From assembly GCA_902783885.1 (NCBI GenBank), contig CACZSQ010000090.1, positions 1 to 54,931 on the forward strand: a DNA stretch of 54,931 bases. Reading direction: 5' to 3'. This stretch comes from an uncultured Bacteroidales bacterium (GTDB taxonomy: Bacteria > Bacteroidota > Bacteroidia > Bacteroidales > Bacteroidaceae). The number at the start of each line of letters is the position of its first letter. Positions within the stretch are counted from its first letter, which is position 1. The notes below the pieces were generated by a model that was not told the origin of the DNA, did not search any database, and saw only the letters and a program-made list of their open reading frames with translations. Shown piece after piece: positions 41,961 through 49,408 of the stretch. A program made the position numbers and the translations under genes.

Positions 41961-42878
41961 ATGCCACAGAAGTTTGAGGTTCATATCATCGGATGCGGGT
42001 CGGCGCTGCCGACACGGAAGCATCTGCCGTCGTGTCAAGTTGTGGATATTCGCGACAAGCTCATGCTGATTGACTGCGGCGAGGGGGCACAGCTGGAGTG
42101 GCGCAAGACAGGGCTGAACTGGCAGAAGATAACGCACATTTTCCTCACTCACGCCCACGGCGACCACGTCTTCGGACTTCCAGGCTTTCTCTCCACAATG
42201 GGCTTGCTGGGGCGAACCGCCCCGCTCTATATTCACGGGCCCTCCAACCTGCAAACCTATGTGGAATTCATGAAAGCCCACTTCTTCCCCGACTTCGACT
42301 ACGACATCCGCTTCCACGCCATCGATGCCAGTCTCCATCAATGCATCTATGAAGACCGCTCGATGGAGGTATGGTCATTGCCCCTGAAGCATCGCTTGCC
42401 CTGCTGCGGCTATCTCATCAAGGAGAAGCCTACCCTCCCCCACATCCGTCGTGAGATGATTGATTTCTACGGTATTCCCACATGGGCCATCAACCGCGTT
42501 AAAGCTGGCGAGGATTGGACGACACCGGAGGGCGAAGTAGTCCCCAACAGTCGTCTCACCACCCCTGCCGACCCCGTCAGAGCCTATGCCTACTGCTCTG
42601 ACACGATGCCCACGGAAGAACTTGCTGAATGGTGCCGCGGTATTGACTTACTCTACCACGAGGCCACCTACGCAGAGGGAGAGAAGCAGCAAGCGGAGCG
42701 CTATTTCCACAGCACCGCCAGCCAGGCCGCAGCTACAGCACAAGCCGCCGACGTGCGGAAATTGCTCATCGGCCACTTCTCTGCACGCTATGAAGACGAG
42801 AGCTTACTCCTCGAAGAAGCAAAAAAGGTGTTCCCCAACACATATTTAGCCTCAGAGGGGATGCAAGTAACCCTCTAA
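41961..42878 (+). CDS. rnz: Ribonuclease Z
   Basis: Metallo-beta-lactamase-fold endonuclease that removes tRNA 3' trailers. The 305-residue product has the zinc motif FLTHAHGDHVFGLPGF (HxHxDH, His64-His69), the N-terminal IIGCGSALPTRKHLPSCQVV, the later AYCSDTM and HEATYAEGE with the metal-ligand His, and LIGHFSARYED near the C-terminus. tRNAs here lack an encoded CCA, so this enzyme is expected to mature them directly. It follows queC on the same strand with no promoter seen between, linking tRNA maturation with tRNA modification. Confidence 0.96.
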   Translation: MPQKFEVHIIGCGSALPTRKHLPSCQVVDIRDKLMLIDCGEGAQLEWRKTGLNWQKITHIFLTHAHGDHVFGLPGFLSTMGLLGRTAPLYIHGPSNLQTYVEFMKAHFFPDFDYDIRFHAIDASLHQCIYEDRSMEVWSLPLKHRLPCCGYLIKEKPTLPHIRREMIDFYGIPTWAINRVKAGEDWTTPEGEVVPNSRLTTPADPVRAYAYCSDTMPTEELAEWCRGIDLLYHEATYAEGEKQQAERYFHSTASQAAATAQAADVRKLLIGHFSARYEDESLLLEEAKKVFPNTYLASEGMQVTL

Positions 42879-42934
42879 TTGCATTTTTATTGTGTTTTTC
42901 CTTAAAAAAATTTGCTTCGTATTGCAAAATGCCC

Positions 42935-42942
42935 TACTTTTG
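42935..42942 (+). promoter_or_regulatory. Promoter -7 box for the small secreted protein
   Basis: TACTTTTG with TTTG at 42911-42914, spacing 20. Confidence 0.75.
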
Positions 42943-42971
42943 TCCCGAATAACTACGAAAATAAGCATCGC

Positions 42972-43343
42972 ATGAAGCATATTTACCACTTTATTGCATT
43001 TGTTGCACTCGCTGCAATGCCCTTCACCGCCAGCGCGATGGAGTCAAGCGTAGCAGACCCCGAGCTGGAGGCACCGGAAATGGAAGCTCCCAGTGAGTGG
43101 ACCTTCACCGACGACCGCGAGGGCCTCGACAATGAGCTCGCTGAGATTTCCATCGCAGTCAGCGGTTCACAGCTCCGAATCACCAACGCAACAGGTCAGA
43201 CTTTGGAAATATATAATCTGACAGGCGTGCGCGTAGCCACTCTGCGCATAGATAGCGACGACAAGACCTTCAACGTCAACCTCCCCAAAGGTTGCTACAT
43301 GGTGAAAGTCGGGAAAGTTGTCCGCAAAGTATCGTTCAAATGA
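42972..43343 (+). CDS. Small secreted protein ending in a T9SS type A-like sorting domain
   Basis: A 123-residue protein: signal peptide MKHIYHFIAFVALAAMPFTA (cleaved near ASA), an acidic linker (ELEAPEMEAPSEW), then a domain of about 60 residues (LRITNATGQTLEIYNLTGVR ... GCYMVKVGKVVRKVSFK). The latter resembles the type A C-terminal domain of type IX secretion cargo, which ends in a GxYxVKxG-x-xxRKV pattern. There is almost no other cargo. ATG 42972 follows the promoter at 42935. It is monocistronic, with a terminator at 43388-43419. Function unknown. Confidence 0.7.
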   Translation: MKHIYHFIAFVALAAMPFTASAMESSVADPELEAPEMEAPSEWTFTDDREGLDNELAEISIAVSGSQLRITNATGQTLEIYNLTGVRVATLRIDSDDKTFNVNLPKGCYMVKVGKVVRKVSFK

Positions 43344-43387
43344 TCCCTATTTACTAACTAATAGATTATTCCTCAGCAAGGAATCAT

Positions 43388-43419
43388 AAAAGGTCGGACT
43401 CCTGCTCCGACCTTTTTTT
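43388..43419 (+). terminator. Rho-independent terminator
   Basis: AAAAGGTCGGA (43388-43398) pairs with TCCGACCTTTT (43406-43416) around a 7-base loop, ending in a run of seven T. Confidence 0.9.
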
Positions 43420-43440
43420 GAAAACCTGAGACAAGCGCCT

Positions 43441-43881
43441 ATGAAAGCGACACAACAGACCATCCAGCAAATCCAACGCGCCATCCACAAGGTGGCCGAC
43501 AAATTCCCCGCCTCGGCCGACCCCGTGATGACCGACCTACACATGCAGGTCAAGCCCGAGAGCGGTGAGTTGCGCATCTTCAACGATGACATGGAAGAAC
43601 TGATGCGCATCGTTGTTGACCAATGGCTGGAGCCTACCGAAGATGATCTCTACGAAGCAGCCATCACAGCCATCAAACAAAGCATCAACGGCTTGCGTGA
43701 AGAGGTGGAAAAGATGAGTATTCTCCATCCATTCTCCTTTGTGCTGATGGACGAAGACGGCGAAACGATGTCGGACATCTATATTGTGGATGACGACACG
43801 GTGATACTTGACACCGAGTTGCTCGCCGGGCTTGACAAGGAACTTGACGACTTCCTCGCCAACCTGCTGAAGGAAGACTAA
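43441..43881 (+). CDS. Conserved hypothetical acidic protein
   Basis: I do not recognise this 146-residue protein. It is strongly acidic, without signal peptide or membrane helix. It starts with a helical segment (TIQQIQRAIHKVADKF), has a beta-like ELRIFNDDMEELMRIVVDQW region (about 39-58), and ends MSDIYIVDDDTVILDTELL then a helix LDKELDDFLANLLKED. It starts 22 bp after a terminator T-tract with no -7 box, so it may rely on read-through or an unseen promoter. A bidirectional hairpin follows. Confidence 0.7.
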   Translation: MKATQQTIQQIQRAIHKVADKFPASADPVMTDLHMQVKPESGELRIFNDDMEELMRIVVDQWLEPTEDDLYEAAITAIKQSINGLREEVEKMSILHPFSFVLMDEDGETMSDIYIVDDDTVILDTELLAGLDKELDDFLANLLKED

Positions 43882-43892
43882 GACAAACAGGC

Positions 43893-43943
43893 AATCAACA
43901 AAAGGGGCTGTGTCATTCATTTCGACACAGCCCCTTGTTGATT
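43893..43943. terminator. Bidirectional hairpin terminator, related to 8164-8202
   Basis: AATCAACAA plus GGGGCTGTGTC on the left (with a two-base bulge) pairs with GACACAGCCCC plus TTGTTGATT on the right. The loop is 9 bases. It lies between convergent genes and has the same core as the asnA-efp hairpin. Confidence 0.8.
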
Positions 43944-43954
43944 CTCTTGTTGGG

Positions 43955-44413
43955 TTATTTCTTGGGATGATCTTTCGGTCGCTTGTTACGTGCCCCCTGA
44001 ATCATCCGACGGTGGAACTCATCCTCTGCCTTCATCACCAGCAGAACCTTACTGGCAGGAATGACTGTGCAGAAGCGTTTGTAGTAATCCTTTTCTACGG
44101 TGGCCATCTCCACCTGCAAGGTCTTCACCTGTGTCACCTTCTCGACGCAATCTTTCTCGTCGGCAGGTGTTGCGCGTTTCAGCTCACGCATCTGTTTCTG
44201 CAGTTCGCGCTGCTTACCGCGCATTTCCTTATACAGCGGGAAGAAAGCCTTCGCCTCTTCGCTGGTCAGGTCTGCAGCCTTGGTCAGCTGTTCCTCCACC
44301 ATCTGCTGGAATTTGACAGGATCAAAATGGCGCTGCCTCTGAGGCGGCTCGGGCTGTGCCCAAAGGGTTGCTGCGCACACAGCCACAATCAGGGATAATA
44401 TGAGTCTTTTCAT
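43955..44413 (-). CDS. Spy/CpxP-like periplasmic protein
   Basis: A 152-residue secreted helical protein: signal peptide MKRLILSLIVAVCAATLWAQ, then charged helices with FDPVKFQQMVEEQLTKAADL, TSEEAKAFFPLYKEM and QRELQKQMRELKRA. The pattern resembles the Spy/CpxP superfamily, whose members act as periplasmic chaperones or stress sensors. The tail is basic (RNKRPKDHPKK). It is the third gene after an ECF sigma factor and a membrane protein, so the module may be an envelope-stress circuit. Family assignment rests on pattern only. Confidence 0.6.
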   Translation of the reverse strand: MKRLILSLIVAVCAATLWAQPEPPQRQRHFDPVKFQQMVEEQLTKAADLTSEEAKAFFPLYKEMRGKQRELQKQMRELKRATPADEKDCVEKVTQVKTLQVEMATVEKDYYKRFCTVIPASKVLLVMKAEDEFHRRMIQGARNKRPKDHPKK

Positions 44414-44431
44414 TTTATGTTGTGTTTAGGA

Positions 44432-44851
44432 TTAATAGGCTTCAGTCAGATAATACTCAATCTGCCCATTGTTGAGCAACTCGTAATCCAGCGCCTCGTC
44501 GAGCATATCCTCCGACATCAGTTCTGCAAAGCTGTCGGCCTGTGTCTGCTCGGCCACGTCCGAACGAGTGTAAAGATAGGTACCTCCTATCATGCAGATG
44601 CCAGCCACCACGGCGGCAGCAGCAAATCGCACCCAACGCTTCACGGATGTCAGCGGAATTGCTTTCACCCGCTCGGGCATCTCAACAACAACGGCTTGCG
44701 TCGGACGCTGCTCTGCCAGCAATCCTTCGTGCTCCATGCGCTCCATGAGGCGCGACGTGAAGCTGTCGAAGTAGCCGTCAGGTGTCTTGAACGCGCTCTT
44801 AGCGCCGTCGAGTTTCTTGATGATATCTTCTTCCTTCATGGTGTTTGTCAT
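44432..44851 (-). CDS. Probable anti-sigma factor or membrane partner of the ECF sigma factor
   Basis: A 139-residue single-pass protein: a cytoplasmic N-terminal part (DIIKKLDGAKSAFKTPDGYF, about 9-28), a transmembrane helix near 74-94 (FAAAAVVAGICMIGGTYLY) and a short periplasmic acidic tail (LMSEDMLDEALDYELLNNGQ). The GYF-type N-terminal motif and the position between an ECF sigma factor and a Spy-like protein are common in Bacteroidota. ATG 44839 is an alternative start. No classical zinc-binding anti-sigma motif is present, so the role is inferred from context. Confidence 0.6.
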   Translation of the reverse strand: MTNTMKEEDIIKKLDGAKSAFKTPDGYFDSFTSRLMERMEHEGLLAEQRPTQAVVVEMPERVKAIPLTSVKRWVRFAAAAVVAGICMIGGTYLYTRSDVAEQTQADSFAELMSEDMLDEALDYELLNNGQIEYYLTEAY

Positions 44852-44889
44852 TTATTTCTGTATTTTCGACCTTTTCGGTATAAAAAGGT

Positions 44890-45459
44890 TTAATCCTGAG
44901 CATGGAAAAAGTCTGAAATTTTTTTCACAGCATGGTGGTACGAGGCTTTCAGTGCTCCCACGCTTGTGCCCAGGAGTTCGCTCATATCCTCGTATTTCAT
45001 CTCGTCGTAGTACTTGAGGTTGAACACCTGACGCTGTTTGTCGGGCAGTGAGGCGACAGCCTCTTGCAGCTGACGAGCAGTCTCGTCACCATCGAAATAG
45101 GGGTCGCTTTCCAAGCGCGCCGCCACGCCGACAGCCGCTTCATCGTCGAGGCTCAGGGCCTGACGCTTGCGCTCCAGAAAGTTCAGGGTTTCGTTGTTGG
45201 CTATGCGGAACAGCCACGTAGATAGTTTCGCGTCGCCACGAAAGCCGTCGAGTCCCGTCCAAGCCTTGATGAACGTGTTCTGGAGCACATCGTCGGCATC
45301 GTCGTGGGTGAGCACCATACGGCGAATCTGCCAATAGAGTTGTTCCTTGAAGTGCTCCACCAGCTGTGTGAAAGCCTGTTCGCGGCTGCCTGCGTCGTGC
45401 AGCTGCTCCACAATCTGCTGTTCATTCCATTTGACGTTCATTTTCTCACACATCTGCAC
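44890..45459 (-). CDS. ECF-type RNA polymerase sigma factor
   Basis: A 189-residue sigma-70 family protein with only regions 2 and 4. Region 2 reads EQLYWQIRRMVLTHDDADDV then LQNTFIKAWTGLDGFRG and STWLFRIANNETLNFLER. Region 4 is LPDKQRQVFNLKYYDEMKYE with the helix-turn-helix MSELLGTSVGALKASYHHAV. ATG 45441 is an alternative start. It heads an operon with a membrane protein and a Spy-like protein. A -7 box lies at 45513-45520. Confidence 0.93.
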   Translation of the reverse strand: MQMCEKMNVKWNEQQIVEQLHDAGSREQAFTQLVEHFKEQLYWQIRRMVLTHDDADDVLQNTFIKAWTGLDGFRGDAKLSTWLFRIANNETLNFLERKRQALSLDDEAAVGVAARLESDPYFDGDETARQLQEAVASLPDKQRQVFNLKYYDEMKYEDMSELLGTSVGALKASYHHAVKKISDFFHAQD

Positions 45460-45512
45460 ACCTCTTCCAAGACTTTGCCCTTCCGAGTGCGTTTTTTCGT
45501 TTTTTATCGGTG

Positions 45513-45520
45513 CAAAGATA
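45513..45520 (-). promoter_or_regulatory. Promoter -7 box for the ECF operon
   Basis: TATCTTTG on the minus strand, 54 bp before ATG 45459. Confidence 0.6.
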
Positions 45521-45542
45521 CTACCTTTTCCCGAAAAAGCCG

Positions 45543-45550
45543 TAACTTTG
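45543..45550 (+). promoter_or_regulatory. Promoter -7 box for the DUF486 gene
   Basis: TAACTTTG, 37 bp before ATG 45587. Divergent from 45513-45520; no clear -33 element. Confidence 0.55.
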
Positions 45551-45586
45551 CGGTCGATTTTTCATTCTTCATTTTTCATTAACTCT

Positions 45587-45952
45587 ATGCCTGCCCTACA
45601 AACCATACTCCTTCTTCTGGCCAGCAACATCTTCATGACCTTTGCCTGGTACGGCCATCTGCGCCTGCAGGAAGCCGGCGTCAGCAGCCACTGGCCCCTG
45701 ATAGCCGTCATCGCCTTCTCGTGGAGCATCGCCTTCATCGAGTACTGCTTTGCCGTACCTGCCAACCGCATCGGCTTCATCGGCAACGGAGGGCCTTTCA
45801 CACTTGTGCAGCTGAAAGTCATCCAGGAAGTCATCTCCCTGACCATCTTCACCGTCATCATTGGTTTCCTCTTCCAAGGACAGAGCCTCCATTGGAACCA
45901 CCTCGCCGCCTTCATCTGCCTCGTCCTTGCCGTATATTTTGTATTCAAATAA
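45587..45952 (+). CDS. DMT-superfamily small membrane protein (DUF486)
   Basis: A 121-residue inner-membrane protein with four hydrophobic helices. MTFAWYGHLRL, FSWSIAFIEYCFAVPANRIG and LVQLKVIQEVISLTIFTVII are characteristic of DUF486, a relative of the small multidrug-resistance and EamA transporters. The substrate is unknown. ATG 45587 is chosen because longer frames overlap the promoter at 45543. The gene is alone, between its own promoter and a strong terminator at 45983-46025. Confidence 0.9.
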   Translation: MPALQTILLLLASNIFMTFAWYGHLRLQEAGVSSHWPLIAVIAFSWSIAFIEYCFAVPANRIGFIGNGGPFTLVQLKVIQEVISLTIFTVIIGFLFQGQSLHWNHLAAFICLVLAVYFVFK

Positions 45953-45982
45953 AACAGCGCCATCATCGAGTGATAGATGACA

Positions 45983-46025
45983 AAAACACAAGAGGACAGT
46001 TTCGAGCCGTCCTCTTGTGTTTTTT
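45983..46025 (+). terminator. Rho-independent terminator
   Basis: AAAACACAAGAGGAC (45983-45997) pairs perfectly with GTCCTCTTGTGTTTT (46009-46023), then T. Confidence 0.9.
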
Positions 46026-46066
46026 AATGACTACCTTTGAGTTGGTGTCCGGAGCCATCGTGTGCC

Positions 46067-46261
46067 TCACATTTCTATTACTGGCTTGACGCTGTAGGGA
46101 CTATGAGAGCCAGATGAATGTGCTTTTGCCGAAGGCTTCTCGACACTGGTTATGGCCAGATCTGTGGGTTGAACCATCATCGATTCGTGACTGGACATGC
46201 AGCTTGCGGTAAATAGACTCATGATGACGAAGCTAATCATTGCAAAGTTCTTTGTTTTCAT
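46067..46261 (-). CDS. Small putative lipoprotein
   Basis: A 64-residue open frame starting MKTKNFAMISFVIMSLFTAS with a lipobox-like FTASC (Cys21). The remainder is polar (SSHESMMVQPTDLAITSVEK) without a recognisable domain. It lies downstream of the ECF sigma factor and membrane protein at 46374-47456 on the same strand, with a gap of 112 bp. Short length and lack of a known family keep confidence low, but the signal sequence is convincing. Confidence 0.5.
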   Translation of the reverse strand: MKTKNFAMISFVIMSLFTASCMSSHESMMVQPTDLAITSVEKPSAKAHSSGSHSPYSVKPVIEM

Positions 46262-46373
46262 AATCGTATAGTTTTTTAATGATTGATATTGTTGTTTTTA
46301 ACCATTAGATGCTGTTTCTCGCAAGTTTATTACACGGAAATGAAAACTTTTTGAACTTAGCTCCTACATAGCT

Positions 46374-46958
46374 TTACTTATCTAAGTTCTCAATCTCATC
46401 GATAATATTCTGCGCAGCATTCACAGCTTTGCGATGGTAGCGGTAACCTATAAGAGCACCTATCCCAGCGCCGATGATCAATGGGAGGCACAGTTTCCAG
46501 GGGCTCACTCCTTCTGGAGCATATATCCACGCGTACTCATAGCACGCCCAAGCACACCAAGGAATCATGAGCGCAGGCGTCACATAGTGCAACCACCAGT
46601 CATACTGTTTCTTGAACCGCGCCATCACGCGAGCCACAGTAGCCAAGTCGTCACGCATGAAATGAAGGTTCTCCACAGGCTTGTGGATATAGTAAGTGCC
46701 AACCACGCAGAGGAGCATAATCAGACATGTAGCGATGGTGAACGGAAGGCTCCAGACACGGGTGAGATAGAGAGCGGGGTAAAGAATCAAGCATAAGATT
46801 GCAGCCCCATAGACGAATTTCTTGGTGTAGCTGATGGAACTGCTCGTGGACTTCATGCTCGCACGTAACAAGTGCTCGCTGACGATTTCCTGTTTTTTTA
46901 ACTGCTCTTTGAGGACGGCAAACTGATTGCGAAACTCCTCGATATTCAATTCTTCCAT
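46374..46958 (-). CDS. Membrane protein encoded with an ECF sigma factor
   Basis: A 194-residue protein of unrecognised family. An N-terminal cytoplasmic helical part (NIEEFRNQFAVLKEQLKKQE) is followed by about four transmembrane segments (near 48-66, 70-90, 126-142 and 155-170), the last one glycine-rich (IIGAGIGALIG), and a charged C-terminal helix. It starts 18 bp after the sigma factor stop, so it may control that sigma factor, though it has no known anti-sigma domain. Confidence 0.65.
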   Translation of the reverse strand: MEELNIEEFRNQFAVLKEQLKKQEIVSEHLLRASMKSTSSSISYTKKFVYGAAILCLILYPALYLTRVWSLPFTIATCLIMLLCVVGTYYIHKPVENLHFMRDDLATVARVMARFKKQYDWWLHYVTPALMIPWCAWACYEYAWIYAPEGVSPWKLCLPLIIGAGIGALIGYRYHRKAVNAAQNIIDEIENLDK

Positions 46959-46976
46959 ATTTTCAGTAGCTTTACA

Positions 46977-47456
46977 TTATTTATTATTCATTTTCTTGAG
47001 CTGTTCCTTGATGCGGAATAGTTTGACTCCTACATTCTGGGCTGAGATACCCATGACCGAGCCTATCTCTTCGTAACTCATGCCCTCCAACCACAACATC
47101 ACGATAGCCCTGTCAACAAGGCCGAGTTGTCCAATGCGTTGATGAAGCTGGCGCACCTGAGCAGCGTTCGCGTCGTTATCCTCGAAGAAGTTCACATCCA
47201 TCTTCAGAGGAACTCTTTGGACCTCCTTCTTTTTCTTACGCTCCTGAAGGAGACATGTGTTGAGGGCTACACGGTAGATCCATGTGCTGACCTTACTCTC
47301 TTCACGAAAGCCGTCAATGCCTTTCCAGATATTAATCAACGTCTCCTGGAAGAGGTCGTTGACTTCATCCTCATCTTGAGAAAACATATAGCACACTGTG
47401 TAGATGGTGCTCTTGTTTTCCCGAACCAATTGATTGAAAAACTCTTCTTGTTTCAT
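46977..47456 (-). CDS. ECF-type RNA polymerase sigma factor
   Basis: A 159-residue sigma factor with regions 2 and 4: FNQLVRENKSTIYTVCYMFS, EVNDLFQETLINIWKGIDGF and VSTWIYRVALNTCL for region 2; GLVDRAIVMLWLEGMSYEEI and MGISAQNVGVKLFRIKEQLK for region 4. It is distinct in sequence from the sigma factor at 44890-45459, 1.5 kb away. Its likely partner is the membrane protein immediately downstream. Confidence 0.93.
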   Translation of the reverse strand: MKQEEFFNQLVRENKSTIYTVCYMFSQDEDEVNDLFQETLINIWKGIDGFREESKVSTWIYRVALNTCLLQERKKKKEVQRVPLKMDVNFFEDNDANAAQVRQLHQRIGQLGLVDRAIVMLWLEGMSYEEIGSVMGISAQNVGVKLFRIKEQLKKMNNK

Positions 47457-47570
47457 CTATTTTCTTTTGTAGTTTGTCCCTTAGATGCAAGAACATGTAG
47501 GAAAATTACAGGATTGTTCCTTTTTTTTCGTGATTCGTAGTATAGAATCTCATTCTTATGTATCCAACTG

Positions 47571-47578
47571 CAAATATA
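47571..47578 (-). promoter_or_regulatory. Possible promoter -7 box for the second sigma-factor gene
   Basis: TATATTTG on the minus strand, about 115 bp before the start at 47456. A weaker call than the others because of the distance. Confidence 0.4.
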
Positions 47579-47670
47579 CTGCATTGCTTCATCGCCACAA
47601 AATTTTGATAATAAAATGTAAAGCCGAATGAACGTTATGCTGAAAATTTTGCAGATTCAAAGGAATGTGC

Positions 47671-47678
47671 TACCTTTG
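47671..47678 (+). promoter_or_regulatory. Promoter -7 box for the radical SAM gene
   Basis: TACCTTTG, 35 bp before ATG 47713. It overlaps the longer frame that begins at 47665. Confidence 0.7.
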
Positions 47679-47712
47679 CGCTTTGTTAAAAAGAACGTAC
47701 GCGCCGAGTCTG

Positions 47713-48984
47713 ATGAACACGCTTACCCCCTTCTCCAGCCCGCTCTATGTGATGAGCAAACCTGCAGGCAGCCTGTGCAACCTCGCCTGTGACTACTGCT
47801 ACTATCTGGAGAAGAGTCTGCTCTACAGAAATGGGGTCCATGAGTCCCATAAGTCCCATGAGCACTTTGAGCCTCATAAGCCTCTCCTCATGAGCGATGC
47901 CACGCTGGAGGCTTTCATCCGGCAGTACATCGAAGCTCAGACACAGCCGCAGGTGCTCTTCACCTGGCATGGCGGCGAGCCGCTGATGCGCCCCCTCACG
48001 TTCTACAAGAAGGTGCTGGAACTGCAGCGCCGCTATGCCGGCGGCAGACAGATTGACAACTGCCTGCAGACCAACGGCACGTTGCTCACCGATGAGTGGT
48101 GCACATTCTTCAGCGAGAACAACTGGCTCATCGGCCTTTCCATCGACGGCCCGCAGGAGTTCCACGACGAATATCGCCGTGCGCGCGGCGGACAGCCCTC
48201 ATTCCACAAGGTGATGCGCGGCATAGAGCTATTGAAGAAACATGGCGTGGAATGGAATGCCATGGGCGTGGTCAACGACTTCAATGCCGACTACCCGCTC
48301 GATGTCTATCATTTCTATAAGGATATAGGCTGCCACTACATCCAGTTCACACCCATCGTAGAGCGCCTTCTGCCCCACTCCGACGGGCGTCGTCTGGCCT
48401 CCATCGCCGACGGTCAGGACGCTCCGCTCGCCGACTTCTCCGTCACACCCGAACAGTACGCACATTTTGCCTGCACAATCTTCGACGAGTGGGTGCGCCA
48501 CGACGTGGGCGACGTCTTCGTACAGCTCTTCGATGCCACGCTCGCCTGCTGGGTAGGCCAGGCACCCGGCGTCTGTTCCATGGCCGAGACCTGTGGTCAT
48601 GCTGCCGTCATGGAACACAACGGTGACCTCTACAGTTGCGACCATTTTGTCTTCCCCGAATACCGGCTCGGCAACATCCACAACGACAGCATCACCGCCA
48701 TGATGTACAGCCCCCGCCAGCACGCCTTCGGGGCAGCCAAGCGCGACAGTCTGCCCGGTCAATGCCGCCAATGCGAATGGAAGTTTGCCTGCAACGGCGG
48801 CTGCCCTAAGGACCGTTTCTGCATGACTGCCGACGGCGAGCCCGGCCTCAACTATCTCTGCGAGGGCTATCGCACATTTTTCCGCCACGTAGCTCCCTAC
48901 ATGGATTTCATGAAAGAAGAGTTAGAGCACCAACGTCCCCCCGCCAACGTGATGGAATGGATAAAAGAACCACACAAATCATAA
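47713..48984 (+). CDS. Anaerobic sulfatase-maturating enzyme-like radical SAM/SPASM protein
   Basis: A 423-residue radical SAM enzyme of the anSME type, which oxidises a Cys or Ser of sulfatases to formylglycine. The SAM cluster motif is SLCNLACDYCYY (Cys22, Cys26, Cys29). VLFTWHGGEPLMRPLTFY and LQTNGTLLTDEWC follow. The C-terminal SPASM region holds the cysteines of CSMAETCGHAA, YSCDHF, CRQCEWKFACNGGCPKDRFC. An unusual insert, HESHKSHEHFEPHK (about residues 42-55), comes from a 9-bp tandem repeat. No formylglycine-type sulfatase is in the window, so its client must lie elsewhere. Confidence 0.88.
   Translation: MNTLTPFSSPLYVMSKPAGSLCNLACDYCYYLEKSLLYRNGVHESHKSHEHFEPHKPLLMSDATLEAFIRQYIEAQTQPQVLFTWHGGEPLMRPLTFYKKVLELQRRYAGGRQIDNCLQTNGTLLTDEWCTFFSENNWLIGLSIDGPQEFHDEYRRARGGQPSFHKVMRGIELLKKHGVEWNAMGVVNDFNADYPLDVYHFYKDIGCHYIQFTPIVERLLPHSDGRRLASIADGQDAPLADFSVTPEQYAHFACTIFDEWVRHDVGDVFVQLFDATLACWVGQAPGVCSMAETCGHAAVMEHNGDLYSCDHFVFPEYRLGNIHNDSITAMMYSPRQHAFGAAKRDSLPGQCRQCEWKFACNGGCPKDRFCMTADGEPGLNYLCEGYRTFFRHVAPYMDFMKEELEHQRPPANVMEWIKEPHKS
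47837..47880 (+). repeat. 9-bp TCCCATRAG tandem repeat inside the radical SAM gene
   Basis: Successive units are TCCATGAG, TCCCATAAG, TCCCATGAG, CACTTTGAG and CCTCATAAG, in frame, encoding HESHKSHEHFEPHK. It lies 25 bp past the cluster-binding cysteine codons. A shorter copy is in the acyltransferase gene at 13056-13085. Confidence 0.7.
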
Positions 48985-48992
48985 ACACAATT

Positions 48993-49400
48993 ATGGATTC
49001 ACAGAGAATAAAGGATTTCTTTCTCCACGATGAGTTTGCCCGCACGAGCGGCATCAAGCTGGTAGAGGTGCGCGAAGGCTATGCCCGTACTCAGGTGACC
49101 ATCGAACCACGCCATCTCAACGCCGGAGGCGGTGTGCAGGGCGGCCTGCTGTTCACGCTGGCCGACCTCGCCTTTGCAGCGGCCACCAACAGCCACGGCA
49201 CACTGACCGTCACCACTTCTGCGAACATCACCTTCCTGCGCGGCACCAGCGGAGGCACTATCACGGCAGAAGCCAACGAGATTGTCAACCACCATCGGCT
49301 ACCCTTTGTGGAAGTGCGCATTACCGACGAAGAAGGCAACCTGCTCGCCCTCTTCACCAGCAGCGGCTACCGCAAGGCTGGTGTTCAACTGCCCTTCTAA
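48993..49400 (+). CDS. PaaI-type hotdog-fold thioesterase
   Basis: A 135-residue acyl-CoA thioesterase-like protein. HLNAGGGVQGGLLFTLADLA (about 44-63) is the hotdog helix with its catalytic Asp, followed by NSHGTLTVTTSANITFLR and LLALFTSSGYRK. PaaI-type enzymes hydrolyse phenylacetyl-CoA or other aromatic-CoA esters. ATG 48993 is used rather than 48957, which would overlap the upstream gene. Its place 2 kb from two phenylacetate-CoA ligases may be meaningful, but the intervening genes run on the other strand. Confidence 0.88.
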   Translation: MDSQRIKDFFLHDEFARTSGIKLVEVREGYARTQVTIEPRHLNAGGGVQGGLLFTLADLAFAAATNSHGTLTVTTSANITFLRGTSGGTITAEANEIVNHHRLPFVEVRITDEEGNLLALFTSSGYRKAGVQLPF

Positions 49401-49408
49401 GCTTCTCA

